Positions 10,403 to 18,637 of a DNA stretch of 64,000 nucleotides are shown here, one piece after another. Source of the stretch: Rhizobium esperanzae. GTDB taxonomy: Bacteria > Pseudomonadota > Alphaproteobacteria > Rhizobiales > Rhizobiaceae. Position numbers and translations under genes: made by a program. The stretch's first letter is position 1; the number at the start of each line of letters is the position of its first letter. The notes under the pieces were generated by a model that was not told the DNA's origin, made no database searches, and saw only the letters and a list, made by a program, of their open reading frames with translations. The stretch is from the NCBI RefSeq assembly GCF_002204185.1, contig NZ_MXPU01000008.1, forward strand, positions 181,643-245,642. The letters are read 5' to 3'.

Positions 10403-11992
10403 TCAGGCGTCCAGCCAGACGCGGGTTGCGACGTAACCGTTCGACATGTCGTTGCCGATATCGTGGACATACCCCTTCACCTGCTTGGTGGAGGCATTCA
10501 CGAAGTCGTTGAACATCGGCAGGATCACGCCGCCTTCGTCGCGCACCATCATCGCCATGGTGCGGTACATGTCCTTGCGCTTGGCTTCATCAAGCTCGGA
10601 TCGGGCCTGCAGCAGCAGCTTGTCGAAGTCAGGACGCTTGAACTTGGTGTCGTTCCAGTCCGCCGTCGAAAGATAGGCGGTGGAATACATCTGATCCTGC
10701 GTCGGACGGCCGCCCCAATAGGAAGTCGAGAAGGGCTGGACGTTCCAGACATTGGTCCAGTAGCCGTCGCCGGGCTCGCGCTTAACCTCGATCTCGATCC
10801 CGGCCTTTTTGCAGCTTTCCTGGTAGAGCACGGCCGCATCGACAGCGCCGGGGAAGGCGACTTCCGAGGTGCGCAAGAGGACCGAGCCGCTATGGCCCGA
10901 CTTTTTGTAGTGGAAGGCAGCCTTGTCGGGGTCGTAAGTGCGCTGTTCGATGCCCTCTGGAAACAGCGCATAGGTGGCGTTGATCGGGAAGTCGTTGCCG
11001 ACCTTTCCGTAACCGCCGAGGATCTTCTGCACCATGGTTTCGCGGTCCATGGCGTATTTGAGCGCAAGCCGCAGGTCGTTGTTGTCGAACGGCGCCTTGT
11101 CGCAATGCATGATGAACACGTAATGGCCGCGGCCGGCAGTCGAGAGGATCTCGACATTGGGGGCGCGTTTCAACAGGTTGACGGTCTTCGGATCGACGCG
11201 GTTGATGTAATGCACCTGGCCGGACGAGAGTGCGGCGATGCGGGCGGTTGCGTCGTTCATGCCGATGATTTCGATCGAGTCGACATAACCCCGGTCGCTG
11301 CGCCAGTCGTCCTTGTTCTTCTCGAAGGTGGCGCGCACGCCAGGCTCGAAGCTCGTCAGCTTGTACGGGCCGGTGCCGATCGACGCCAGCGGATCGTCGA
11401 CGCCGCCGTTGGGCTGGATGACCAGATGGTAGTCGGACAGCAGCAGCGGCATGTCGGCATTGCCTTCGCTGAGCGTCAGCACGAGGTTGCCGCCGTCGGC
11501 CTTGATCTCCTTGATCGAACCGAGGACACCGAGCGCGCCTGATTCCGACTTTTTGTCGGTATGACGCTTCAGCGTCGCGACGACGTCGTCAATCGTCAGT
11601 TCCTTGCCATCGTGGAACTTGACTCCCTTGCGGATCTTGAAGGTCCAGGTGACGGCATCCTTCGAGGGTTCCCAGGATTCAGCGAGCGCCGGCACGGCGG
11701 CACCCGTCAGTGGATCGGATTCGACCAGCATGTCGCCCCAGCAGCGGCCGACGCAGAACATGAACTGTGACAGGAATTTTGCCGGGTCCTTGGAATCGGT
11801 GGCGGCACCGCCTTCGAGACCGAGCTTCAGATGGCCGCCGCGCTTTGGTTCGGCGGCTTCGGCGCTTTCGGTGAAAAGCTTGTCGGCGACGGCAAGCGTG
11901 ATGCCGGCCGCCATGGCGCGTCCCATGAATTCGCGGCGGCTCAATCCGCCTGCAGTGACGCGACTTGTGAGATATTTCGTATGGTCGTTCAT
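10403..11992 (-). CDS. ABC transporter substrate-binding protein, peptide/opine family 5 (SBP2)
   Basis: Translation from ATG 11992 gives 529 residues, with AAGAAGG placed well upstream; longer in-frame extensions to 12205 lack such a site. A Tat-type leader (SRREFMGRAMAAGITLAVA) precedes a family 5 binding-protein body (VPALAESWEPSKDAVTWTFKIRKGVKFHDGKEL, IGTGPYKLTSFEPG, LRLALKYAMDRETM). It is the cognate binding protein of the permease genes that follow and a close paralogue of SBP1 at 4307-5887. It comes 118 bp after the CaiD-like gene, within the same strand series. The context suggests a carnitine-type or other quaternary amine ligand, but family 5 proteins also bind peptides and opines. 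Confidence 0.93.
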   Translation of the reverse strand: MNDHTKYLTSRVTAGGLSRREFMGRAMAAGITLAVADKLFTESAEAAEPKRGGHLKLGLEGGAATDSKDPAKFLSQFMFCVGRCWGDMLVESDPLTGAAVPALAESWEPSKDAVTWTFKIRKGVKFHDGKELTIDDVVATLKRHTDKKSESGALGVLGSIKEIKADGGNLVLTLSEGNADMPLLLSDYHLVIQPNGGVDDPLASIGTGPYKLTSFEPGVRATFEKNKDDWRSDRGYVDSIEIIGMNDATARIAALSSGQVHYINRVDPKTVNLLKRAPNVEILSTAGRGHYVFIMHCDKAPFDNNDLRLALKYAMDRETMVQKILGGYGKVGNDFPINATYALFPEGIEQRTYDPDKAAFHYKKSGHSGSVLLRTSEVAFPGAVDAAVLYQESCKKAGIEIEVKREPGDGYWTNVWNVQPFSTSYWGGRPTQDQMYSTAYLSTADWNDTKFKRPDFDKLLLQARSELDEAKRKDMYRTMAMMVRDEGGVILPMFNDFVNASTKQVKGYVHDIGNDMSNGYVATRVWLDA

Positions 11993-12069
11993 TCCCCAGT
12001 TCCTTCTTTGTGGTGCGTTGACAGAACTTCCGGGCAGGATCGCAGACGGTTTCCTCTCCGCCTCCGGTG

Positions 12070-12084
12070 CCCGCATCATGCGGG
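12070..12084. repeat. 7-bp palindrome upstream of SBP2
   Basis: CCCGCAT and ATGCGGG flank a single base in the 118-bp gap between the CaiD-like gene and SBP2. There is no T tract on the minus-strand side, so it does not look like a simple terminator; it may be an operator or processing site. Confidence 0.3.
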
Positions 12085-12110
12085 AAAACACTGCGGTTGC
12101 TGCCGCCTCC

Positions 12111-12893
12111 TCATCGTCCTTTCCAAACAGGGTTTCGCTTCTCGGCGAAGGCGCGGGCGCCTTCCAATTGGTCTTCGCTCGAATAGAGCCTGTCGACGGT
12201 TGCAAACTGCCGCTTGGTGATCTTGTTCATGGCAGTCTGGAACGTCGAACCCTCTGCTTCGCGCACGATCTCCTTGATGGCCGCATAGACGAGCGGCGGT
12301 CCGCTTTCGAGCAGCCGGGCAAGCTCCCAGGCTCTTTCCATCAGCCGGTCGGCCGGTAGAACCTCGTTGACGAAACCCCAGCGATGCGACTCGTGAACGT
12401 CGAGCCAGCGTCCGGTCAAAAGCATGTCCATGGCAATGTGATAGGGGATGCGCTTCGGCAGCTTGATCGAAGCGGCATCGGCGACCGTGCCCGAACGGAT
12501 TTCCGGCAAGGCGAAACTCGCATGCTCGGCGGCGATGATCAGATCGGTCGAAAGCGCGATCTCCAGCCCGCCGCCGCAACAGATGCCGTTGACCGCACAA
12601 ATGACCGGCTTGTTGAGGTCACGCAGTTCCTGCAGCCCGCCGAAACCACCTACGCCGTAGTCACCGTCGACGGCATCACCAGCGGCGGCCGCCTTCAAAT
12701 CCCATCCGGCGCAGAAAAACTTCTCGCCCGCACCCGTGACGATGGCGACACGCAATTCGGGGTGGTCGCGAAAATCCCGGAAGATCAATCCCATGTCACG
12801 GCTGGTCGCAAGGTCGATGGCGTTCGCCTTCGGCCGGTCGATGACGACTTCGAGCACTCCGCCGTCACGTCGTGTACGAATATGGTCGTTCAA
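12111..12893 (-). CDS. caiD: CaiD-like enoyl-CoA hydratase (carnitinyl-CoA dehydratase candidate)
   Basis: This is a crotonase-fold protein of 260 residues. Its beginning (LEVVIDRPKANAID), middle (LRVAIVTGAGEKFFCAGWDLKAAA) and end (GARAFAEKRNPVWKGR) closely resemble E. coli CaiD as I remember it. The two catalytic glutamates are present in GGGLEIALS (Glu111) and LPEIRSG (Glu131). It should interconvert crotonobetainyl-CoA and carnitinyl-CoA. I choose TTG at 12893 as the start because GGAGGT lies nine bases upstream and it gives the family-like beginning MNDHIRT; the in-frame ATG at 12926 would lie inside the previous gene. The assignment to carnitine rests on similarity plus the operon. Confidence 0.88.
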   Translation of the reverse strand: MNDHIRTRRDGGVLEVVIDRPKANAIDLATSRDMGLIFRDFRDHPELRVAIVTGAGEKFFCAGWDLKAAAAGDAVDGDYGVGGFGGLQELRDLNKPVICAVNGICCGGGLEIALSTDLIIAAEHASFALPEIRSGTVADAASIKLPKRIPYHIAMDMLLTGRWLDVHESHRWGFVNEVLPADRLMERAWELARLLESGPPLVYAAIKEIVREAEGSTFQTAMNKITKRQFATVDRLYSSEDQLEGARAFAEKRNPVWKGR

Positions 12894-12900
12894 ACCTGTG

Positions 12901-14955
12901 CTACCTCCTTCGCCGTATGAGGGCATCGACTACGGCTACACCGCGCCCTTCGGGAAGAACCATCAATGGATTAAGGTCCAGTTCCTCCAGGCGCACCGCA
13001 TTCGTTACGACATATTCTGCCGTAGCTGCGACAGCATCGACAACGGCTTCGAGATCGCCCCTTGGCCGGCCACGATAGCCATGAAGCAATTTGGCAATCT
13101 TGAGACGCGAAACCGCAGCATAGATCTCGGTTTTCGTCGTCGGAAGCGGCAGGATGACGGAATCGTCGAGCAGTTCGACGAAAATTCCGCCCGCTCCCAA
13201 TGTCAGCGACAGGCCGAAGACCGGATCGCGGGTGGCGCCGACGATCAGTTCTGCGACAGGGGGACCGATCATCTTCTCGACGAGATAACCGGCGTCGCAC
13301 GCCATTGCCGCCGCCGCATCCGATACTGCCTTCGCATCCTTTAGATTGAGCACGACAGCTCCGGCCTCGGTCTTGTGCGCAATGCCGAGCCCCTTCAGAA
13401 CGACGGGGAAGCCGAGCCGTTCGGCCTGTTCGGCTGCTTCGCGGGAAGAGAAAGCCTGCAGCCCCCAGGGAACAGGGAGGCCGCAGGCGGCAAGCTCGGC
13501 CTTCGCCTCGCTCTCCGTCAGCGTCTCGATTTCGCCGACTGTAGGGGCGACGTCGAGCAGCGGCAGGGGAGGCGGGCTATTCCAAGCTTGGCCAATGCCG
13601 GCGGCGACTTCCGCCGCAGCGATGGTTTCATCGATACCGGAAAAAGCGACGACGCCATTGGCCATCAGTCGGTCGGCGACCGGCTCCGGCATGTTCTCGG
13701 GGAGCGTCGCGAGCAGTCCGGTGAGCGCGCCGGTCGCAGAGGCCGCGGCAATGACGGCATCTGCCGTCGTTGCCCATTCGGACACATCGCAGCGGTCGCC
13801 CCGCGGGAAATCGAGCACGACGAGATTGAGGGCATAACCGCCTTCGAACATGGCGCTGAAGGCTTCTGTCTGGCGGGTGAAATCACCCCACACGAAAGTG
13901 TGGTAGTCGAGCGGATTGGAGAGCGTCACCATCTCCCCAAGAGCCCGCCGCAAACGCGGCAATTGCTGCGGCTGCAGGGCCGGGAATTCCACCTTGCAGC
14001 CGACGGCGGCGTCCGCCATCAACGAAGCCTCGCCGCCGGAGCAACTCATGGACGAGATCGAGTGGCCGGGGAGAGGACCGGCGACATGCAGCAGCTTCAG
14101 GGTTTCGAGCAGCGCCGGCAGGCTCTGGACACGGCCGAGACCGAGGCGGGCCAGCACGGCGTCCGCTACCGCATCGCTGCCGGCAAGCGAGGCGGTGTGC
14201 GATACCGCCGCATGTCTTGCCTGCTCGGACCTGCCGACCTTGAGCACGACGACCGGCTTCTTCAACCGACGGGCAATGGTGGCCAAGCGTTCAAGGGCGG
14301 AGAGATCACCAAAACCTTCGACGTGCAGCCCGACCGCCGTGATCCGCGGATCCTCCATGAGCGCGCAGGCGACATCGGCAAGCGATGTCTGCGCCTGGTT
14401 GCCTGCCGTGACCACATAGGCGATCGGCAGGCCGCGGGTCTGCATGGTCAGGTTGATCGCGATATTGGAGGACTGCGTGAGGATCGCTACGCCGCGTTCG
14501 ATCCGCTGCATGCCGTGCTGGTCGGGCCATAACAGAGCGCCATCGAGGCCGTTGATCAGCCCGTAGCAGTTCGGCCCGAGGATCGGCATGCCGCCCGCCG
14601 CCTCCAGAAGGGCCTGCTGCAGTTCGGTGCCGTCGGCAAGTTCCGCCGTCGCCTCGCGGAAGCCCGATGCATAGCAGACCGCTCCACCGGCGCCGGCCTC
14701 TGAAAGGCTGCGCACGATCTCGACTGTCAGCGTCCTGTTGACACCGACGAAAGCAGCGTCTGGGGCAGAAGGCAGATCGGCTACGGAGCGATAACACGGC
14801 CGTCCAAGCACCTGCTCGAGTTTGGGATGGACGGGCCAGATCTGACCTGAAAAGCTCATGCGGTCGCATTGCTCGATCACCCTGCGCGCCTCGCGGCCGC
14901 CGAAGACGGCGATCGTTTGCGGTCTGAGCAGGCGGTCGAGCGGTCTTGAAGTCAT
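12901..14955 (-). CDS. ADP-forming acyl-CoA synthetase (acetate-CoA ligase family, fused subunits)
   Basis: The 684-residue chain joins the CoA-binding half (residues about 10-135, LLRPQTIAVFGG), the ligase-CoA domains and a C-terminal ATP-grasp domain (about 470-684). The phospho-acceptor histidine is in HAAVSHTASLAGSDA. The ATP-grasp part shows GFPVVLKGLGIAHKTEAGAV and ends with LEELDLNPLMVLPEG. It would make a CoA thioester from an acid, ATP and CoA, releasing ADP and phosphate. In this operon it probably activates gamma-butyrobetaine, crotonobetaine or carnitine, the job done by AMP-forming CaiC in E. coli. The ATG at 14955 follows the preceding stop codon by four bases. Confidence 0.9.
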   Translation of the reverse strand: MTSRPLDRLLRPQTIAVFGGREARRVIEQCDRMSFSGQIWPVHPKLEQVLGRPCYRSVADLPSAPDAAFVGVNRTLTVEIVRSLSEAGAGGAVCYASGFREATAELADGTELQQALLEAAGGMPILGPNCYGLINGLDGALLWPDQHGMQRIERGVAILTQSSNIAINLTMQTRGLPIAYVVTAGNQAQTSLADVACALMEDPRITAVGLHVEGFGDLSALERLATIARRLKKPVVVLKVGRSEQARHAAVSHTASLAGSDAVADAVLARLGLGRVQSLPALLETLKLLHVAGPLPGHSISSMSCSGGEASLMADAAVGCKVEFPALQPQQLPRLRRALGEMVTLSNPLDYHTFVWGDFTRQTEAFSAMFEGGYALNLVVLDFPRGDRCDVSEWATTADAVIAAASATGALTGLLATLPENMPEPVADRLMANGVVAFSGIDETIAAAEVAAGIGQAWNSPPPLPLLDVAPTVGEIETLTESEAKAELAACGLPVPWGLQAFSSREAAEQAERLGFPVVLKGLGIAHKTEAGAVVLNLKDAKAVSDAAAAMACDAGYLVEKMIGPPVAELIVGATRDPVFGLSLTLGAGGIFVELLDDSVILPLPTTKTEIYAAVSRLKIAKLLHGYRGRPRGDLEAVVDAVAATAEYVVTNAVRLEELDLNPLMVLPEGRGVAVVDALIRRRR

Positions 14956-14959
14956 CGGC

Positions 14960-16120
14960 TCACGCTCCCAGGGGCCGGAGCAGGTCGCGGCTGATGATAT
15001 GCCGCTGGATTTCCGAGGTGCCGTCCCAGATGCGCTCGACGCGCGCATCGCGCCAGAAGCGGGCAAGCGGCAGGTCATCCATCAGACCCATGCCGCCATA
15101 GATTTGGATCGCCTCGTCAGTGACCCGAGCCAGCATTTCGGAGGCATAGAGCTTGGCCGAGGCAATCTGCCGGTCGGCTACAAGACCGGCATCGAGCCGC
15201 CAGGCGGCTGCAAGCGTCAGCCAGTCGGCCGCGTCGATCTCGGTGATCATGTCGGCGAGCTTGAACGACACGCCCTGATTGGCGCCGATCGGCCTGCCGA
15301 ACTGCCTGCGTTCGGCGGCATAGGGCAAGGCCATCTCGAAGACCCGGCGTGCCCGGCCGACGCAGGTGGCGGCAACCGTCAGCCGGGTGCCGTAGAGCCA
15401 TTGATTGGCGATATCGAAGCCACGATGCACCTCGCCCAGCACCTGAGCCTCAGGGATCCGGCAATCGGTAAAGCTGAGGGTACTATTGTGATAGCCGCGA
15501 TGCGAAACGGAATCGTAGCCCTTGAGGATTTCGAACCCCGGCGTGCCGCGATCGACGAGGAAGGCGGTGATCTTCTTCTTGATGCCTTTCGGCGTTTCCT
15601 CCTCGCCGGTGGCGGCAAAGACGATGACGAAATCGGCGACATCGGCGTGCGAGATGAAATGTTTCGTGCCGTTGAGGACGAAATCGGCGCCGTCGCGGCG
15701 GGCGGCGCATTTCATGCCGCGCATATCGGAACCGGCATCCGGCTCGGTGATGGCAAGCGCATCAATCTTCTCGCCGCGCACCGCCGGCAGGAGATAGCGT
15801 TGGCGCTGCTCGCCCTCGCAGGCCATCAGGATGCCGGAAGGCCGGCCGAAGAAAACCGTCAGCCCCAGCGAGCCGCGCCCGAGTTCCCGCTCGACCAGCG
15901 TGAAGGTGACATGGTCGAGGCCGGCGCCGCCGACCTCCTCCGGGAAATTGCAGGCGTAGAAGCCGAGATCGATGCATTTGCGCTGAATCTCGCGCCCGAG
16001 TTCCGACGGAACGAAGCCGGTCCGCTCGACCTCGTTCTCATGCGGATAGATCTCTGTTTCGACGAAAGCGCGGACCGTCTCGACGATCATTTCCTGTTCT
16101 TCGCTGAGGCCAAAATTCAT
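14960..16120 (-). CDS. Acyl-CoA dehydrogenase (gamma-butyrobetainyl-CoA dehydrogenase candidate)
   Basis: This flavoprotein is 386 residues long from ATG 16120, where GGAGGAT lies upstream. Family signatures are complete: ALAITEPDAGSDMRGM, LNGTKHFISH, RRQFGRPIGANQGVSFKLADM, AIQIYGGMGLMDDLPLARFWRDARVERIWDGTSEIQRHIISRDLL. It removes two hydrogens from an acyl-CoA, passing electrons to ETF. Between the CaiD-like hydratase and the carnitine dehydrogenase, the likely substrate is gamma-butyrobetainyl-CoA, giving crotonobetainyl-CoA. The usual catalytic glutamate cannot be assigned by eye: the tail reads IYGG with no obvious replacement. Confidence 0.9.
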   Translation of the reverse strand: MNFGLSEEQEMIVETVRAFVETEIYPHENEVERTGFVPSELGREIQRKCIDLGFYACNFPEEVGGAGLDHVTFTLVERELGRGSLGLTVFFGRPSGILMACEGEQRQRYLLPAVRGEKIDALAITEPDAGSDMRGMKCAARRDGADFVLNGTKHFISHADVADFVIVFAATGEEETPKGIKKKITAFLVDRGTPGFEILKGYDSVSHRGYHNSTLSFTDCRIPEAQVLGEVHRGFDIANQWLYGTRLTVAATCVGRARRVFEMALPYAAERRQFGRPIGANQGVSFKLADMITEIDAADWLTLAAAWRLDAGLVADRQIASAKLYASEMLARVTDEAIQIYGGMGLMDDLPLARFWRDARVERIWDGTSEIQRHIISRDLLRPLGA

Positions 16121-16130
16121 GCCGATCCTC

Positions 16131-17621
16131 CTACCGCCTCTGGCCGACGTGACGGCCGGTGCCTTCGGGCAGCGCCAGTTCCGCATGGGACGCGGCAATC
16201 GCCTTCACCCTGTCGAGCACCGCGGCGGGCGCTGCCACTGCCTTGCCCGCCTTGCTGTCGACATGCAGCAGCATCTGCTCGGCGGTTGCGATGACCGCGC
16301 CCGTCGCCGTGTCGCGCAATGTGTGGAAGACATGCAGCCGCTTCTCGTCGGCGCTCAGAATCTGGCATGCCGAATGGATCGCCTGACCGAGCTTCGCCTC
16401 GCCGAGATGACGGATATGGCTTTCCACAGTGTAATAGCTGTGCCCCGCCTCGACATAGGCAAGGTCGACGCCGACAAGACGCAGCAATGCATCGGACGTA
16501 TCGCCGAACACCTGGAGATAGCGGTGCTCGGTCATATGGCCGTTATAGTCGACCCAGGCCGGGCTCACTTTGGTTTCGACAAGCCGCAGCGGCTTCGAAG
16601 GATCGGCAGAAGCGGCCGCATCACCGCCTCGCGCCCAGAGGGTTTGTTCGAAATCCTTCAGCAGCTTACCGGCACCCCAACCTTTGCCGCTATCACCGCC
16701 CTTGAGGGCCTGGAGGATGCCGACGAGGTTTTCGTCGCGGATGCGTTCGAGCGCGCGGATTGAGAGGCCGGCCGCCTGCTCGTCGGATTGCCGGCCGATC
16801 TTTTCGATCAGTGCATCGTCCAGATCGACAACATCAGTAAGCTTGGTCCAGGGCCAGGCGAGGCACGGCCCGAACTGCGCGAGGAAGTGGCGCATGCCGG
16901 CCTCGCCGCCGGCGATGCGATAGGTCTGGAACAGGCCCATCTGCGCCCAGCGCAGGCCGAAGGAATAGCGGATGACGTCGTCGAGCGTCTCGACGGTGCA
17001 GATATCGTCATGAATGAGCCACAAGGCCTCGCGCCAGAGCGCTTCGAGCAGCCGGTCGCCGACGAAGGCCTCGATCTCCTTGGCGATATGGACGCCCTTC
17101 ATGCCGATCGGCGGCAGTCTTTCCATTGCCGCCCGGATGGTCGCAGCCGAGGTCTTTGCACCGCCGACGATTTCGACCAGCGGCAACAGATAGACCGGGT
17201 TATAGGGATGGGCGACGAAGAGGCGCTCGGGATGTTTCATGTCGCACTGCAGATCGGTCGGCAGCAGGCCCGAGGTGGACGAGCCGATCAAAGCGTCGGG
17301 CCGCGCCGCGGCATCGATCTCAGTCAGGACGCCGCGCTTGAGGTCCAGCCTTTCCGGCACGCTTTCCTGAATCCAGTCGGCATCGGTGACGGCTTCCTGC
17401 AACGTCGTGCAGAAGCGGAGCCTGCCCCGCGGCGGCAGCGGTGCGCCGGTCAACATGGCATAGGCCGTTTCGGCATTGGCGATCACTTCGCCGACGATCC
17501 GGCCTGCCTCCGGATGCGGGTCGAACACGTCGACGTCGATACCGGCGAGCAGGAAACGGGCGATCCATCCGCCGCCGATGACGCCGCCGCCGATACAGGC
17601 CGCCTTGCTGATCTTGGTCAT
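16131..17621 (-). CDS. lcdH: L-carnitine 3-dehydrogenase fused to betainyl-CoA thioesterase
   Basis: The protein of 496 residues has two parts. Residues 1-320 are a 3-hydroxyacyl-CoA dehydrogenase-type enzyme with an NAD site (CIGGGVIGGGWIARFLLAGIDVDVFD) and the conserved AHPYNPVYLLPLVEIVGG. From about residue 345 there is a hotdog thioesterase with VDYNGHMTEHRYLQVFGD. L-carnitine dehydrogenases oxidise carnitine to 3-dehydrocarnitine, and the fused rhizobial form with a thioesterase tail was, to my recollection, studied in Sinorhizobium meliloti. The thioesterase would release glycine betaine from betainyl-CoA made by the upstream cleavage enzyme. It starts 7 bp after the BKACE gene and ends 10 bp before the acyl-CoA dehydrogenase start. 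Confidence 0.92.
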   Translation of the reverse strand: MTKISKAACIGGGVIGGGWIARFLLAGIDVDVFDPHPEAGRIVGEVIANAETAYAMLTGAPLPPRGRLRFCTTLQEAVTDADWIQESVPERLDLKRGVLTEIDAAARPDALIGSSTSGLLPTDLQCDMKHPERLFVAHPYNPVYLLPLVEIVGGAKTSAATIRAAMERLPPIGMKGVHIAKEIEAFVGDRLLEALWREALWLIHDDICTVETLDDVIRYSFGLRWAQMGLFQTYRIAGGEAGMRHFLAQFGPCLAWPWTKLTDVVDLDDALIEKIGRQSDEQAAGLSIRALERIRDENLVGILQALKGGDSGKGWGAGKLLKDFEQTLWARGGDAAASADPSKPLRLVETKVSPAWVDYNGHMTEHRYLQVFGDTSDALLRLVGVDLAYVEAGHSYYTVESHIRHLGEAKLGQAIHSACQILSADEKRLHVFHTLRDTATGAVIATAEQMLLHVDSKAGKAVAAPAAVLDRVKAIAASHAELALPEGTGRHVGQRR

Positions 17622-17628
17622 GATATCC

Positions 17629-18531
17629 TCAGCGCTTCGTCAGCTTCAGCTTCTTGCGCACATCTTCCGGTCCGATGATGCGCGCGCCCATGCCTTCCAC
17701 CACCTGCACGGCCTTTTCGACGAGCTGCGCATTTGTGGCGAGCTGGCCCTTGCCGATAAAGAGATTGTCTTCCAGGCCGACGCGCACGTTGCCGCCGGCC
17801 AGAACCGCCGCCGCCGGATAGGCCATGGCGTTTCGGCCGATCGAAAAAGCCGAGAAGGTCCAGCTCTGAGGCACGTTATTGACCATCGCCATGAAGGTGT
17901 TGAGGTCGTCGGGCGCGCCCCACGGAATACCCATGCAGAGCTGGATCAGCACCGGATCTTCGATCAGCCCCTCTTCGGCAAGCTGCTTGGCGAACCAGAG
18001 ATGGCCGGTGTCGAAAGCCTCAATCTCCGGCCGCACGCCGAGATCCGTCATCTTCTTGGCCATCGCCCGCAGCATGGCCGGCGTATTGGTCATGACATAG
18101 TCGCCGAGATTGAAGTTCATCGTGCCGCAGTCGAGCGTGCAGATCTCCGGCAGGCATTCGGCGACATGACTGACGCGCTCGCTGGCGCCCGCCATGTCGG
18201 TGCCTTTCACGTTGAGGGGAAGGGGGCTTTCGACATCCCCGAAGATCAGGTCCCCGCCCATGCCGGCGGTGAGATTGAGGACGACGTCGACATCGGCCGA
18301 ACGGATGCGGTCGGTGACCTCTCTATAGAGGTCGTTGCGGCGGCTGGCGGCCCCCGTTTCCGGATCGCGGACATGGCAATGAACAACGGCCGCTCCAGCC
18401 TTGGCGGCGTCGATCGCGGAATCCGCGATCTGCTTGGGAGTAATGGGAACGTGGCTGGATCTGGAAACCGTATCGCCGGCGCCGGTGACGGCGCAGGTGA
18501 TGAAAACATCGCGGTTCATCGCAAGAGGCAT
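17629..18531 (-). CDS. BKACE-family beta-keto acid cleavage enzyme (dehydrocarnitine cleavage)
   Basis: The 300-residue TIM-barrel protein shows the BKACE (formerly DUF849) signatures: ITCAVTGAGDT at the start, the zinc-binding VVHCHVRDPETG (two His), LNLTAGMGGD, EIEAFDTGHL and a late VRVGLEDNLF. BKACE enzymes react a beta-keto acid with acetyl-CoA. With 3-dehydrocarnitine the products would be acetoacetate and betainyl-CoA, which fits the fused dehydrogenase-thioesterase downstream. It is the first gene of a nine-gene operon that runs to 6850. GGGGAG upstream supports ATG 18531, though ATG 18519 is possible. The GlxA-type regulator is divergent, 106 bp away. Confidence 0.93.
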   Translation of the reverse strand: MPLAMNRDVFITCAVTGAGDTVSRSSHVPITPKQIADSAIDAAKAGAAVVHCHVRDPETGAASRRNDLYREVTDRIRSADVDVVLNLTAGMGGDLIFGDVESPLPLNVKGTDMAGASERVSHVAECLPEICTLDCGTMNFNLGDYVMTNTPAMLRAMAKKMTDLGVRPEIEAFDTGHLWFAKQLAEEGLIEDPVLIQLCMGIPWGAPDDLNTFMAMVNNVPQSWTFSAFSIGRNAMAYPAAAVLAGGNVRVGLEDNLFIGKGQLATNAQLVEKAVQVVEGMGARIIGPEDVRKKLKLTKR

Positions 18532-18541
18532 GTTTTTGTTC

Positions 18542-18582
18542 TCCCCGTCTTGTCAGCCATTACGCGACAGGATGAGCGGGGA
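18542..18582. promoter_or_regulatory. Nested inverted repeat in the betaine-operon/regulator intergenic region
   Basis: The outer arms are TCCCCG (18542-18547) and CGGGGA (18577-18582). The inner arms are TGTC (18551-18554) and GACA (18566-18569). They sit midway in the 106-bp space between the BKACE gene and the divergent GlxA-type regulator, a natural place for the activator site. The arms are short, so this is only a candidate. Confidence 0.3.
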
Positions 18583-18637
18583 TGCTTTGCAGTTTCGGCG
18601 ACGATTGATACATTATCGGAAACCTTAGGAGGCGGCC

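Noticed and set aside
12070..12084. CCCGCAT-C-ATGCGGG as a terminator splitting the betaine operon before SBP2
   Set aside because: The stem is short with no T run on the minus strand, so I cannot claim that transcription stops there.
11993..12205. N-terminal extension of SBP2 by 71 residues
   Set aside because: The extension precedes a clear Tat-type leader, overlaps the CaiD-like gene and lacks a ribosome-binding site; ATG 11992 has one.
14956..15078. N-terminal extension of the ADP-forming ligase
   Set aside because: It would overlap the acyl-CoA dehydrogenase gene and is composed of Ser/Ala-rich filler; ATG 14955 begins the family sequence.
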